Shown piece by piece: positions 41,284-49,395 of a stretch of 64,000 nucleotides of DNA. A program made the position numbers and the translations under genes. Numbering within the stretch: position 1 is the first letter of the stretch; each line of letters begins with the position of its first letter. Under the pieces are notes generated by a model. The model had not been told where the DNA came from and ran no database searches. It saw nothing but the letters and a program-made list of their open reading frames with translations. This stretch comes from Bacteroidales bacterium (GTDB lineage: Bacteria; Bacteroidota; Bacteroidia; Bacteroidales; P3), in assembly GCA_017480525.1 (NCBI GenBank), contig JAFVAM010000025.1, positions 1 to 64,000 of the forward strand. Reading direction: 5' to 3'.

Positions 41284-42750
41284 ATGAAACTGAACGATAT
41301 ACTGAAAGGAATAGATTGCGAACTCCGTTGTCCGGACGGCGTGGAAGCCGGCTCCCTCGAGGTGGCCGACCTCCAGTTCGACTCTCGCCGGGTGGCGCAG
41401 GGTACGCTTTTTGTGGCGCAGCCCGGCACCAAGGTGGACGGACATGACTTCATCGTCCCTTCGGTTGAGGCCGGAGCAGTGGCCGTGGTGTGCCAGCATG
41501 TGCCGCAGGACGCTCCCCGGAGCGCGGTCTATGTGGTGGTGTCCGACAGTAGCAAGGCACTCGGCGAGATGGCGGCCAACTTCTATGGACATCCCTCTCG
41601 CAGTCTGAAACTCATCGGCATCACCGGCACCAACGGCAAGACCACCAGCGTCACACTGCTCCACCGCATGTTCCGCCAGTTGGGTCATCATGTGGGTCTC
41701 GTGTCCACCATTGTCAACAAGATTGACGAGGAAGAACTGCCCACGGGTCACACCACTCCAGATGCCCTGGAACTCAACCAGCTGCTGCGTCGCATGGCCG
41801 ATGCAGGATGCGACTATTGTTTCATGGAGGTCAGTTCCCATGCCGTGGTGCAGCATCGTATTGCCGGTGTGGAGTTTGCGGGTGCCATCTTCAGCAATAT
41901 CACTCACGACCACCTGGACTTCCACAAGACCATGGCCAACTACATCGCCGCAAAAAAGGGCTTCTTCGACGGGCTGCCTGCCACGGCATGGGCACTGGTG
42001 AACATCGACGACCGCAACGGGCGCGTCATGGTACAGAACACCTGTGCCAAAGTCGCCACCTACGGACTCAACCAGATGGGCGATTTCCACTGCCGCATCC
42101 TTGAAGAGGGTTTCGAGGGTATGCATTTGAGCATCGATGGACGTGAGTTGTGGTGCCGTCTGGTGGGTAGGTTCAACGCCTACAACCTTATGGCAATCTA
42201 TGGTGCCGCCGTGCTCTGTGGCATCGACTGCGACGAGGTGTTGCGCCAGCTTTCCACCCTCCAGCCTGCGCCGGGCCGCTTTCAGTATGTCAGCGGACGT
42301 GGTATCACTGCCATTGTGGACTACGCCCACACGCCTGACGCCCTGCAGAATGTCCTCGCCACCATCAACGACATCCGTCGTCCGCAGCAGATGCTCATCA
42401 CTGTGGTGGGTTGCGGTGGCGACCGCGACCGCACCAAACGCCCGGAGATGGCTCGCATCGCATGTGAGGGTAGCGACAAACTGGTGCTCACCTCCGACAA
42501 TCCCCGCACCGAGCGCCCCGAGGCCATCCTCGATGACATGGAGGCCGGCCTCACCCCCCAGCAGCTCAGCCACACTGTCCGCATCACAGACCGCCGTCAG
42601 GCCATCCGCACCGCCTGTATGATGGCCCGGGAGGGCGACATTGTCCTCATAGCAGGCAAGGGACACGAAAAATACCAGGAAGTCAACGGGGTGCGCAGCC
42701 ATTTCGACGATGTGGAGGAGGCGCAGAAAGAATTAGAAGTAAAAAAATAA
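41284..42750 (+). CDS. murE: UDP-MurNAc-tripeptide synthetase, meso-diaminopimelate type
   Basis: 488 residues in three Mur-ligase domains. The P-loop is GITGTNGKTTSVTLLHRMF (about residue 113). The central domain carries NITHDHLDFHKTM, and the C-terminal domain VDYAHTPDALQNVL. LTSDNPRTERPEAI contains the DNPR motif that selects meso-diaminopimelate over lysine. It adds the third residue of the peptidoglycan stem in the cytosol. It follows ftsI by 17 bases and precedes mraY by 18. Confidence 0.96.
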   Translation: MKLNDILKGIDCELRCPDGVEAGSLEVADLQFDSRRVAQGTLFVAQPGTKVDGHDFIVPSVEAGAVAVVCQHVPQDAPRSAVYVVVSDSSKALGEMAANFYGHPSRSLKLIGITGTNGKTTSVTLLHRMFRQLGHHVGLVSTIVNKIDEEELPTGHTTPDALELNQLLRRMADAGCDYCFMEVSSHAVVQHRIAGVEFAGAIFSNITHDHLDFHKTMANYIAAKKGFFDGLPATAWALVNIDDRNGRVMVQNTCAKVATYGLNQMGDFHCRILEEGFEGMHLSIDGRELWCRLVGRFNAYNLMAIYGAAVLCGIDCDEVLRQLSTLQPAPGRFQYVSGRGITAIVDYAHTPDALQNVLATINDIRRPQQMLITVVGCGGDRDRTKRPEMARIACEGSDKLVLTSDNPRTERPEAILDDMEAGLTPQQLSHTVRITDRRQAIRTACMMAREGDIVLIAGKGHEKYQEVNGVRSHFDDVEEAQKELEVKK

Positions 42751-42768
42751 GAGAACGAAAGAGGAATT

Positions 42769-43947
42769 ATGCTGTACTATCTGTTTGAATGGTTCGACAA
42801 GGGACTCGACATCCCCGGCACGGGAGTGCTGCAGTACATCTCCGTGCGCTCGGCGGCCAGCATGGTCACCTCGTTGCTCATCATGTTGGTTTTCGGCAAG
42901 CGTTTCATCCGCTGGATGAAAAACAAGATGGGCATGATGGACGAGGTGCGCACAGAGCTTGGTCTTGAGGGTGCCGCCCGCAAGAGTCAGACCCCCACCA
43001 TGGGTGGCCTTCTCATCCTCGCGGCCATCATCATCCCCACGCTCCTCTTCGCCAAGCTGGACAATATCTATGTCCTCATCATGATTGGCACCACGATATG
43101 GATGGGTCTTATTGGATTTCTCGACGACTACCTGAAAAAGAGTCGTGGCAAAGCAGGTTTGCCTGGCAAGTACAAGGTTGCGGGTCAGGTTGTTCTCGGT
43201 CTCGTCGTCGGCCTTCTCATCATGTATCACCCCGCCATTTCCGGTTCCACCACCACCACCATCCCCTTCGTCAAGAACAATGAGTTCGACTATGCGTGGC
43301 TGGTCACCTGGATGGGCGACTGGGCTTCAGACCTCGTCTGGGTGGTCTATGTGCTGGTTATCATCTTCATTGTCACTGCCATCAGCAATGCCTCCAACCT
43401 CACCGACGGCATCGACGGTATAGCCACCGGCGTGGCTGCCGTCAACGGTGGCGCCCTGGCCCTGCTGGCCTGGGTGAGCGGCAACGCCGTCATGGCTACC
43501 TACCTCAACATCATGTTCCTCCCCAACATCGGCGAACTGGCCATCTTCAGCACTGCCTTCGTGGGTGCCACGCTGGGCTTCCTGTGGTTCAATGCCCACC
43601 CTGCAGAAATATTCATGGGCGACACCGGCTCCCTGGCCATCGGCAGCATCATCGCCGTCTTCGCCGTGCTCATCAAGAAGGAACTCCTACTCCCTGTGCT
43701 CTGTGGCATCTATGTGGTGGAGAACCTGTCGGTCATCATCCAGACCTCCTACTGCAAATACTACCGCCGCAAACATCACCTGCCTGTCGGCCAGCCTGTG
43801 CCTGTGGAGAAGCGTCCTTTCCTCATGACGCCGCTCCACCACCACTATCAGAAGAAAGGCATGGCCGAAGAGAAGGTGGTTATCCGCTTCATCATCATCG
43901 CCATCCTCCTCGCCATCTTCACCCTCTCCACCCTCAAACTGCGATAA
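42769..43947 (+). CDS. mraY: Phospho-MurNAc-pentapeptide transferase
   Basis: 392 residues with about ten membrane helices. KSQTPTMGGLLILAAIIIP, GFLDDYLKKSRGKAGLPG (catalytic DD), SNLTDGIDGIATGVAAVNG, and HHHYQKKGMAEEKVVIRF in the final cytosolic loop are the family's active-site motifs. It makes lipid I at the inner membrane. The murD remnant follows 51 bases later. Confidence 0.97.
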   Translation: MLYYLFEWFDKGLDIPGTGVLQYISVRSAASMVTSLLIMLVFGKRFIRWMKNKMGMMDEVRTELGLEGAARKSQTPTMGGLLILAAIIIPTLLFAKLDNIYVLIMIGTTIWMGLIGFLDDYLKKSRGKAGLPGKYKVAGQVVLGLVVGLLIMYHPAISGSTTTTIPFVKNNEFDYAWLVTWMGDWASDLVWVVYVLVIIFIVTAISNASNLTDGIDGIATGVAAVNGGALALLAWVSGNAVMATYLNIMFLPNIGELAIFSTAFVGATLGFLWFNAHPAEIFMGDTGSLAIGSIIAVFAVLIKKELLLPVLCGIYVVENLSVIIQTSYCKYYRRKHHLPVGQPVPVEKRPFLMTPLHHHYQKKGMAEEKVVIRFIIIAILLAIFTLSTLKLR

Positions 43948-43998
43948 CATCGAGAAAAACATACTAACAATCATACATATATAATACAAACCATCATT

Positions 43999-44538
43999 AT
44001 GACTATCGAAACTTTGTCCAAGCAGGGCCGCGACCAGATCCACACGGGGCTTGCCGGCATCGACACCCAGCGCCTCAAAGCCATTCGCAATGCATCGTTG
44101 CGCGCCTGCTTTGCACGTCTGGAGGAAACTCGCTACAGGCTCGAATTTGTTGCCCGAGTCCGTGGCCGTGAATATATCAACGATGCTGCCGCGCGTTCCG
44201 TCAATTCTACCTGGTACTCTCTCGAAAGCACCCAGGGCGGCATTGTTTGGATTGCCGATGCCCCCACCGTGCCCACCGACTACAGCCGTCTTGTCCCCGT
44301 GGCGCTGCGCAAGGTGAGGATGCTCCTCGTCCTTGGTGGCGACAGTCCCAGCTTGCGTCAGGCCTTTGTCGGCAAAGTGCCCGTCATCGAGGCATGCTCC
44401 TCCATGGCCGACGCCCTCCAACGCGCCTACCGCTATGAGGCTGAGGACGTCAAGGTGATTTTCTCGCCGGCCTGCGACAACGGCTCTTCCATCGATGACG
44501 AAGGCGAAGCTTTCCGTCATGAAGTTAACGAATTGTAG
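43999..44538 (+). CDS. MurD C-terminal-domain remnant (probable non-catalytic pseudo-enzyme)
   Basis: 179 residues at the murD position between mraY and ftsW. Residues 17-179 align by eye with the last third of MurD: IRNASLRACFARLEETRYRLEFV, then VNSTWYSLES, GGIVWIA, DYSRLVPVALRKV, SSMADALQRAY, VIFSPAC and AFRHEVNEL. The UDP-binding and ATP-binding domains (about 260 residues, including the GTNGKT P-loop) are absent, with no trace upstream. Conserved NDSKATN has become NDAAARSVN (61-69), the GG...KG loop is IADAPTVPTDY, and SPACASFD is SPACDNGSS. It cannot be a D-glutamate ligase. The intact frame, 2 bases before ftsW, suggests a kept role or a recent loss. Confidence 0.8.
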   Translation: MTIETLSKQGRDQIHTGLAGIDTQRLKAIRNASLRACFARLEETRYRLEFVARVRGREYINDAAARSVNSTWYSLESTQGGIVWIADAPTVPTDYSRLVPVALRKVRMLLVLGGDSPSLRQAFVGKVPVIEACSSMADALQRAYRYEAEDVKVIFSPACDNGSSIDDEGEAFRHEVNEL

Positions 44539-44540
44539 CA

Positions 44541-45782
44541 ATGAAAGTATCGAAGATATTCAGAGGCGACCGCACGATATGGGTAGTGTTCCTGCTGCTC
44601 ACCATCGTCTCACTGGTGGAGGTCTACAGCTCCATCGGGCTTTTCGCCTATTCCCAGACCGGCGGCGGCTCGCCGTCAGGCCTTTTCTTCAAACATTTCT
44701 TCATCGTCCTCGCCACTTGGGTGGTGGTCATCCTTGCATCTCATATCAACTATCGCTTCTTCTCCCGCTTTGCCCTGCTGGGCTATTGGGTCTCCATTGT
44801 GCTCCTCGGCGTGGTGCTCATGATGGGAGGCCGCTGGTTCCACATCCCTGTTGTCGGCCAGTTCCAGCCTTCCGAGGTGGCTAAGGTTGTTCTCGTCATC
44901 TTTGTGGCGCGTCAGTTGGCCCTCAAGAAGGACAGTGTCGCCGACCTTGGCACCTTCCTTTCCCTGCTGATATACATTGTTTTTGTCGTCGTCCTGGTAC
45001 TCCCGGAAAACTTCTCCACAGCGGCACTCATCTTCCTTTCGTGCTATCTGATGATGCTCTTCGGAGGTGTCAACCGCAAGTGGTGGTGGCGTCTAATGCT
45101 GGCTGGACTGCTGGCTGTGGTCGTGGGTCTCGGCGTGGCCTATGTGCGGTATGACAAGAGTCTCAACGCCCAGGAAGAGGTACGCACCGAGCAGCTCCTC
45201 GAGCGTTCTTCCACCTGGGGCCATCGCATACACTCTTGGCTCAAGCCCAACCCCGACGAACTCTCGCAGGAGAACATGGCCCGCATGGCCATAGCCCGCG
45301 GAGGCCTCTTCGGCGTGGGTCCCGGCAACACCGTCCATGCCCGTCTCATGACCCAGGCCCACAACGATTTTATCTATGCTATCATCATCGAGGAACTCGG
45401 CATGGTGACCGGCGTCCTGCTCCTGTTGCTCTACAGTTTCTTCTATTTCAAGTGCATTCGCCTCGCCTGGCGATGTAAGGGTCGCTTCGGTGCTCTTGTC
45501 GTGTCGGGCTTCGGCACCATGATATACCTCCAGGCCTTGGCCAATATGGGCGTGGCTGTCGGAGTGCTGCCGGTCACAGGCCAGACGCTCCCCTTCGTCT
45601 CCTATGGCGGTACGGCCTATCTCTTCCTTGGCTGTGGCCTCGGTGTCATCCAGTCCGTGGCCGCCAGCGTCAGCGACAGTGAGAGGAACGAGAAGGCCGC
45701 TGCCGAAGCCGTTGTGCCTGCCGACGAGCCTGGCGTGGAGGTCTCCGACGAGACTGTCGAAACATCAGAAAACGAAAATTGA
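44541..45782 (+). CDS. ftsW: Peptidoglycan glycosyltransferase FtsW (SEDS family)
   Basis: 413 residues and about ten membrane helices. RWFHIPVVGQFQPSEVAKVVLV, PNPDELSQENMARMAIARGGLFGVGPGN, AHNDFIYAIIIEELGMVTG and LPVTGQTLPFVSYGGTAYLFL are SEDS signatures, including the catalytic Asp region. It polymerises septal glycan from lipid II with FtsI. The cytosolic tail of about 40 residues is acidic. A gap of 238 bases containing repeat copy 4 separates it from murG. Confidence 0.96.
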   Translation: MKVSKIFRGDRTIWVVFLLLTIVSLVEVYSSIGLFAYSQTGGGSPSGLFFKHFFIVLATWVVVILASHINYRFFSRFALLGYWVSIVLLGVVLMMGGRWFHIPVVGQFQPSEVAKVVLVIFVARQLALKKDSVADLGTFLSLLIYIVFVVVLVLPENFSTAALIFLSCYLMMLFGGVNRKWWWRLMLAGLLAVVVGLGVAYVRYDKSLNAQEEVRTEQLLERSSTWGHRIHSWLKPNPDELSQENMARMAIARGGLFGVGPGNTVHARLMTQAHNDFIYAIIIEELGMVTGVLLLLLYSFFYFKCIRLAWRCKGRFGALVVSGFGTMIYLQALANMGVAVGVLPVTGQTLPFVSYGGTAYLFLGCGLGVIQSVAASVSDSERNEKAAAEAVVPADEPGVEVSDETVETSENEN

Positions 45783-45863
45783 AAACCAACGACTTATAAT
45801 AAATAAATTGCATATAAGAACTTGATACAAAGCCAACTAAGTAAAAAATGAACATACAACCCG

Positions 45864-45990
45864 CTCATATTCAGCGTCGAGAAGGTACCAACACCGTATC
45901 AACACCGTCCCAACGGCGTATGAACGCCCTATCAACTCCTACTGCGGTCGGAGATGAATGGGTGATGGTGCGGCGTTGTGGGGGTGAAGG
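45864..45990 (+). repeat. 11-mer hairpin repeat, copy 4 (inside the dcw cluster)
   Basis: Fills most of the ftsW-murG gap. A flank ends GAGAAG; then five 11-nt units (45885-45939, the first GTACCAACACC, the last CTATCAACTCC), TAC, loop TGCG (45943-45946), GTC, and three to four units of opposite sense. The stem has one mismatch. It would be transcribed as part of the dcw messenger. Confidence 0.85.
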
Positions 45991-46020
45991 TGGCTTTGAT
46001 GTTATAAAAGGAAGAATGTT

Positions 46021-47127
46021 ATGAAGATTATCATCAGTGGAGGAGGCAGCGGGGGCCATATATTCCCTGCCGTGGCCATAGCCAACGCCGTGCGTCGTCG
46101 TTGGACCGATGCGGAGGTGCTCTTTGTGGGCGCCGAGGGCCGTATGGAGATGGAGAAGGTGCCCGCAGCAGGCTATGAGATACTAGGCCTGCCCATAGCG
46201 GGGTTGCAGCGCAAGCTTACCTTGGCCAACATCTGGAAAAATCTCCAGCTGCCGTTCCGCATGGTGGCCAGCCGCAGAAAGGTGAAGAAGGTGCTGCGCA
46301 GCTTCGGTCCCGACGTGGTGGTGGGTGTGGGCGGCTTCGCCAGCGAGCCAACACTCAAGGCTGCTGCTGCCATGGGCTATAGAACACTCCTCCAGGAGCA
46401 GAACTCTTACGCTGGCTTGACCAACAAGATGCTTGCCCGCAGTGCACAATGCATCTGTGTGGCCTACGACGGCATGGAGCGTTTCTTCCCCAAAGAGAAG
46501 ATTGTCTTCACCGGCAACCCCGTGCGCAAGGACATCGAGGAGATGGCTTGCTCGCGTGCCGAGGGTCTGTCGCACTTCGGTCTTGAGGAGGACGTGCCCA
46601 CCGTGCTGGTGGTGGGCGGGAGCCTCGGAGCACGCAGCATCAACCAGATGATGCTCGTCGGCCTTCCTGCTTTGGCGGATGGGAAGGTGCAGTATGTGTG
46701 GCAGACGGGACGCTGGGGCTACGACGAGGCCAAAGCCGCCGTGGCGGCCACCGGCGCCGCCGGTCGTGTCAAGGTGCACCAGTTCATACAGCGCATGGAT
46801 CTGGCCTATGCCGCTGCCGATGTGGTGGTGTCGCGGGCGGGTGCCATAGCCATCAGCGAACTGTGCCTTGTGGGAAAGCCTGTGGTACTCATTCCTTCGC
46901 CCAACGTGGCCGAGAATCACCAGACCAAGAACGCTATGGCTCTTGTGGACAAGGGTGCAGCCTTGATAGTGTCCGATGCTGAATGCGGAGCCAAGGGCAT
47001 CGCCACCGTGGAGAGCCTCCTTGCCGATGCCCCCCGCAGGGAAGCCATGGCAGCCGCCATTCGCGGTCTCGCTGTGCGTGGCGCTGCCGACAAGATTGTG
47101 GACCAAATAGAAAGGATTGTGCGATGA
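46021..47127 (+). CDS. murG: UDP-GlcNAc:undecaprenyl-PP-MurNAc-pentapeptide GlcNAc transferase
   Basis: 368 residues. IISGGGSGGHIFPAVAIANA is the N-terminal glycine loop. VGVGGFASEPTLKAAAAMG, LLQEQNSYAGLTNKMLAR, TGNPVRKDI, VVGGSLGARSIN, and DVVVSRAGAIAISELCLVGKP with the UDP-GlcNAc site complete the GT28 pattern. It makes lipid II on the inner face of the membrane. The stop overlaps the murC start (ATGA). Confidence 0.97.
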   Translation: MKIIISGGGSGGHIFPAVAIANAVRRRWTDAEVLFVGAEGRMEMEKVPAAGYEILGLPIAGLQRKLTLANIWKNLQLPFRMVASRRKVKKVLRSFGPDVVVGVGGFASEPTLKAAAAMGYRTLLQEQNSYAGLTNKMLARSAQCICVAYDGMERFFPKEKIVFTGNPVRKDIEEMACSRAEGLSHFGLEEDVPTVLVVGGSLGARSINQMMLVGLPALADGKVQYVWQTGRWGYDEAKAAVAATGAAGRVKVHQFIQRMDLAYAAADVVVSRAGAIAISELCLVGKPVVLIPSPNVAENHQTKNAMALVDKGAALIVSDAECGAKGIATVESLLADAPRREAMAAAIRGLAVRGAADKIVDQIERIVR

Positions 47128-48563
47128 GATATTATTTCCTTGGCATAGGAGGCATAGGCATGAGTGCCTTGGCGCGCTTCTTCCACCGTCGTGGTGACGC
47201 TGTCAGCGGCTACGACCGCACCCCTTCTCCGCTTACCGACGAGCTGCAGGCAGAAGGCATCGATGTCCACTTCGACGACAATCCCGACCGCATCCCGGTC
47301 GATGTCGACCTGGTGGTCTACACCCCCGCTGTGCCGGAGGAGACGCTGGAGTTTCAGGCGTTGAAGACACGTGGCGTGAGGATGGAAAAACGCTCGCAGG
47401 TGCTTGGTGAGGTGACGCGCGGCAAGAAGTGCATCGCCGTGGCCGGCAGCCATGGCAAGACCACCACCACCACCCTTATCGCCCATCTCCTCTCCGGCGC
47501 CCCCTGTGGATGCAGCGCATTCCTCGGCGGCATCAGCAAGAATTTCGACTCCAACCTTGTGGTCGACAACAAGAGCGACTATGTGGTAGTGGAGGCCGAC
47601 GAATATGACCGCTCCTTCCTTCAATTGCATCCTCACATGGCTGTGGTCACCGCCACCGACCCCGACCACCTCGACATCTATGGCACCCATCGCAATATGC
47701 TGGAGGCCTACCTGCAGTTTGCTTCCCAGGTCGATGCCGACGGTCGCCTCTTCTTCAAGGAGGGCATCTTTGAGGACGAGGACGGCGATTCGCTCATCGA
47801 GTTCGGCTCCCACCATCACGACCATGAACATGGACACCATCACGATCACGGGCATCGCCACTCCGCACTTCCTCTCCCTTGCGCCCCTATCTCGACCTAC
47901 ACGGCCCGTGGTATCGAGGCAGACTACTATGCTATCAATGTCCGTAACTATGGCGGCAACCTCTTCTTCGACCTTCGCACCCCGGACGGTGTCCTCTTCG
48001 ACCTCGAACTCGATGGTGCGCCGCTGGTCAATGTGGAGAATGCTGTGGCCGCCTCGGCCGTTGCCCTGTCCTGCGGCCTCGACCAGCACCAGCTGCGCCA
48101 TGGACTGAAGACCTTCGCCGGTGTGCGCCGCCGCTTCGACTATCGCATCCGCGAGAAGGAGCTGGTATACATCGACGACTATGCCCACCATCCCCGCGAG
48201 CTGGCCTCCACCATCGAGGCTGTGCGCTACCTCTACCCGGGTAAGCGGGTCGTGGGCATCTTCCAGCCCCATCTCTACAGCCGCACACGCGATTTCGCCG
48301 ACGATTTCGCCCGTGTACTGCAGGCCCTCGACGAGGTCGTCCTGATGCCCATCTATCCCGCTCGCGAGAAACCCATCCTCGGTGTCACCTCCAGCATGTT
48401 GCTCCGCAAGATGGACACCATGTCGAAATATCTTTGCACCGCCGACCAGGTGCTCGAGCTGGTTCCGGCGCTCTGTCCCGACGTGGTGCTGACCCTTGGT
48501 GCCGGCGACATTGACCGTTTGGTACCCCGTTTAGAAACTGTTTTGAGAGAGAACCTGCTGTGA
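47124..48563 (+). CDS. murC: UDP-N-acetylmuramate-L-alanine ligase with His-rich insertion
   Basis: 479 residues from MRYYFLGIGGIGMSALARFF; the frame is open upstream but that part is murG-overlapping noise. AVAGSHGKTTTTTLIAHLL is the P-loop, VVVEADEYDRSFLQLHP and ATDPDHLDIYGT the central site, and VRRRFDYRI and DDYAHHPREL the C-terminal domain. It adds L-Ala to UDP-MurNAc. Residues 230-246 are an insertion of 11 His with Asp, Glu and Gly (HHHDHEHGHHHDHGHRH) in a loop of the central domain, not part of normal MurC. Confidence 0.95.
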   Translation: MRYYFLGIGGIGMSALARFFHRRGDAVSGYDRTPSPLTDELQAEGIDVHFDDNPDRIPVDVDLVVYTPAVPEETLEFQALKTRGVRMEKRSQVLGEVTRGKKCIAVAGSHGKTTTTTLIAHLLSGAPCGCSAFLGGISKNFDSNLVVDNKSDYVVVEADEYDRSFLQLHPHMAVVTATDPDHLDIYGTHRNMLEAYLQFASQVDADGRLFFKEGIFEDEDGDSLIEFGSHHHDHEHGHHHDHGHRHSALPLPCAPISTYTARGIEADYYAINVRNYGGNLFFDLRTPDGVLFDLELDGAPLVNVENAVAASAVALSCGLDQHQLRHGLKTFAGVRRRFDYRIREKELVYIDDYAHHPRELASTIEAVRYLYPGKRVVGIFQPHLYSRTRDFADDFARVLQALDEVVLMPIYPAREKPILGVTSSMLLRKMDTMSKYLCTADQVLELVPALCPDVVLTLGAGDIDRLVPRLETVLRENLL

Positions 48564-49366
48564 GCGACAGGCTATGGTCTAACCCTATGAAATACATCGC
48601 CAAAGTGAAGAAACCCCTTAAACGCCCCGTCAAGATCGCCCTCCTCGTGCTGTGTGCCGTGGTGCTCGCTGTGTTGGTTGTTGTGGCCAACGTGGCTCGC
48701 TCGCGCTCGCAAGTGCGCGGTCTCGAGGTGGTGGTCCGCTATGGCGACACCCCCGAGCTGGTGGATCGCCAAGTCGTTGCCGATTCCGTTCTGTCGCGTG
48801 TCCCCGGACTGCTGCACCAGCGCGTGAAGTCTGTCGACTGCCACCGTGTGGCCGCTGCCGCCAGCAGGGTGCCCTATCTGGACAATGTCTCGGCTTCCGT
48901 CAGCGTCAGTGGCAAAGTCGTCGTCCGTGCCGACCAACGCCGCCCGATAGCACGGCTCTACTATGGCTCTCGCGAGTTCTACATCGACCGTCAGGGCCAT
49001 CTCTTTCCACCGTCGGACAAAGGGTTTTGCAATGTCCTTGTGGCTGGGGGCGAGTTCGCGGAACCCCTGCGTCTCGACAGTCTCAATGCCCAGGTCTCTG
49101 CCCTCTGGCGACTGGCTTTGTTCCTCGACGAGCAGGCCGACTACGGTGCCCTTATCGACCAGGCCTTTGTACTCCGCAACGGCGACGTGATGATGGTCCC
49201 CAAGGTGGGTGACCATATTGTCGAACTCGGCGACGTCGACGACCTCGACAACAAGTTCTCCAACCTTCTGGCCTTCTACCGCAAGGGCATGCCGCGTGCG
49301 GGATGGAACTCCTATTCCAAAGTTAGCCTCAAGTTCAAGGGCCAGGTAGTCTGCACAAAGAAATAA
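48560..49366 (+). CDS. ftsQ: Cell division protein FtsQ
   Basis: 268 residues from a GTG that overlaps the murC stop (an ATG at 48587 is an alternative). A basic cytosolic start, one membrane segment (IALLVLCAVVLAVLVVVANVA, about 26-46), a POTRA-like part, and the beta domain with VVVRADQRRPIARLYYGSREFYID, the usual PxA...D pattern of FtsQ/DivIB. It bridges FtsLB to the divisome. Position between murC and ftsA supports the call, since the sequence itself is weakly conserved. Confidence 0.88.
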   Translation: MSDRLWSNPMKYIAKVKKPLKRPVKIALLVLCAVVLAVLVVVANVARSRSQVRGLEVVVRYGDTPELVDRQVVADSVLSRVPGLLHQRVKSVDCHRVAAAASRVPYLDNVSASVSVSGKVVVRADQRRPIARLYYGSREFYIDRQGHLFPPSDKGFCNVLVAGGEFAEPLRLDSLNAQVSALWRLALFLDEQADYGALIDQAFVLRNGDVMMVPKVGDHIVELGDVDDLDNKFSNLLAFYRKGMPRAGWNSYSKVSLKFKGQVVCTKK

Positions 49367-49395
49367 GAAAAAGAAACAAAAAATAAGTAAGCATT

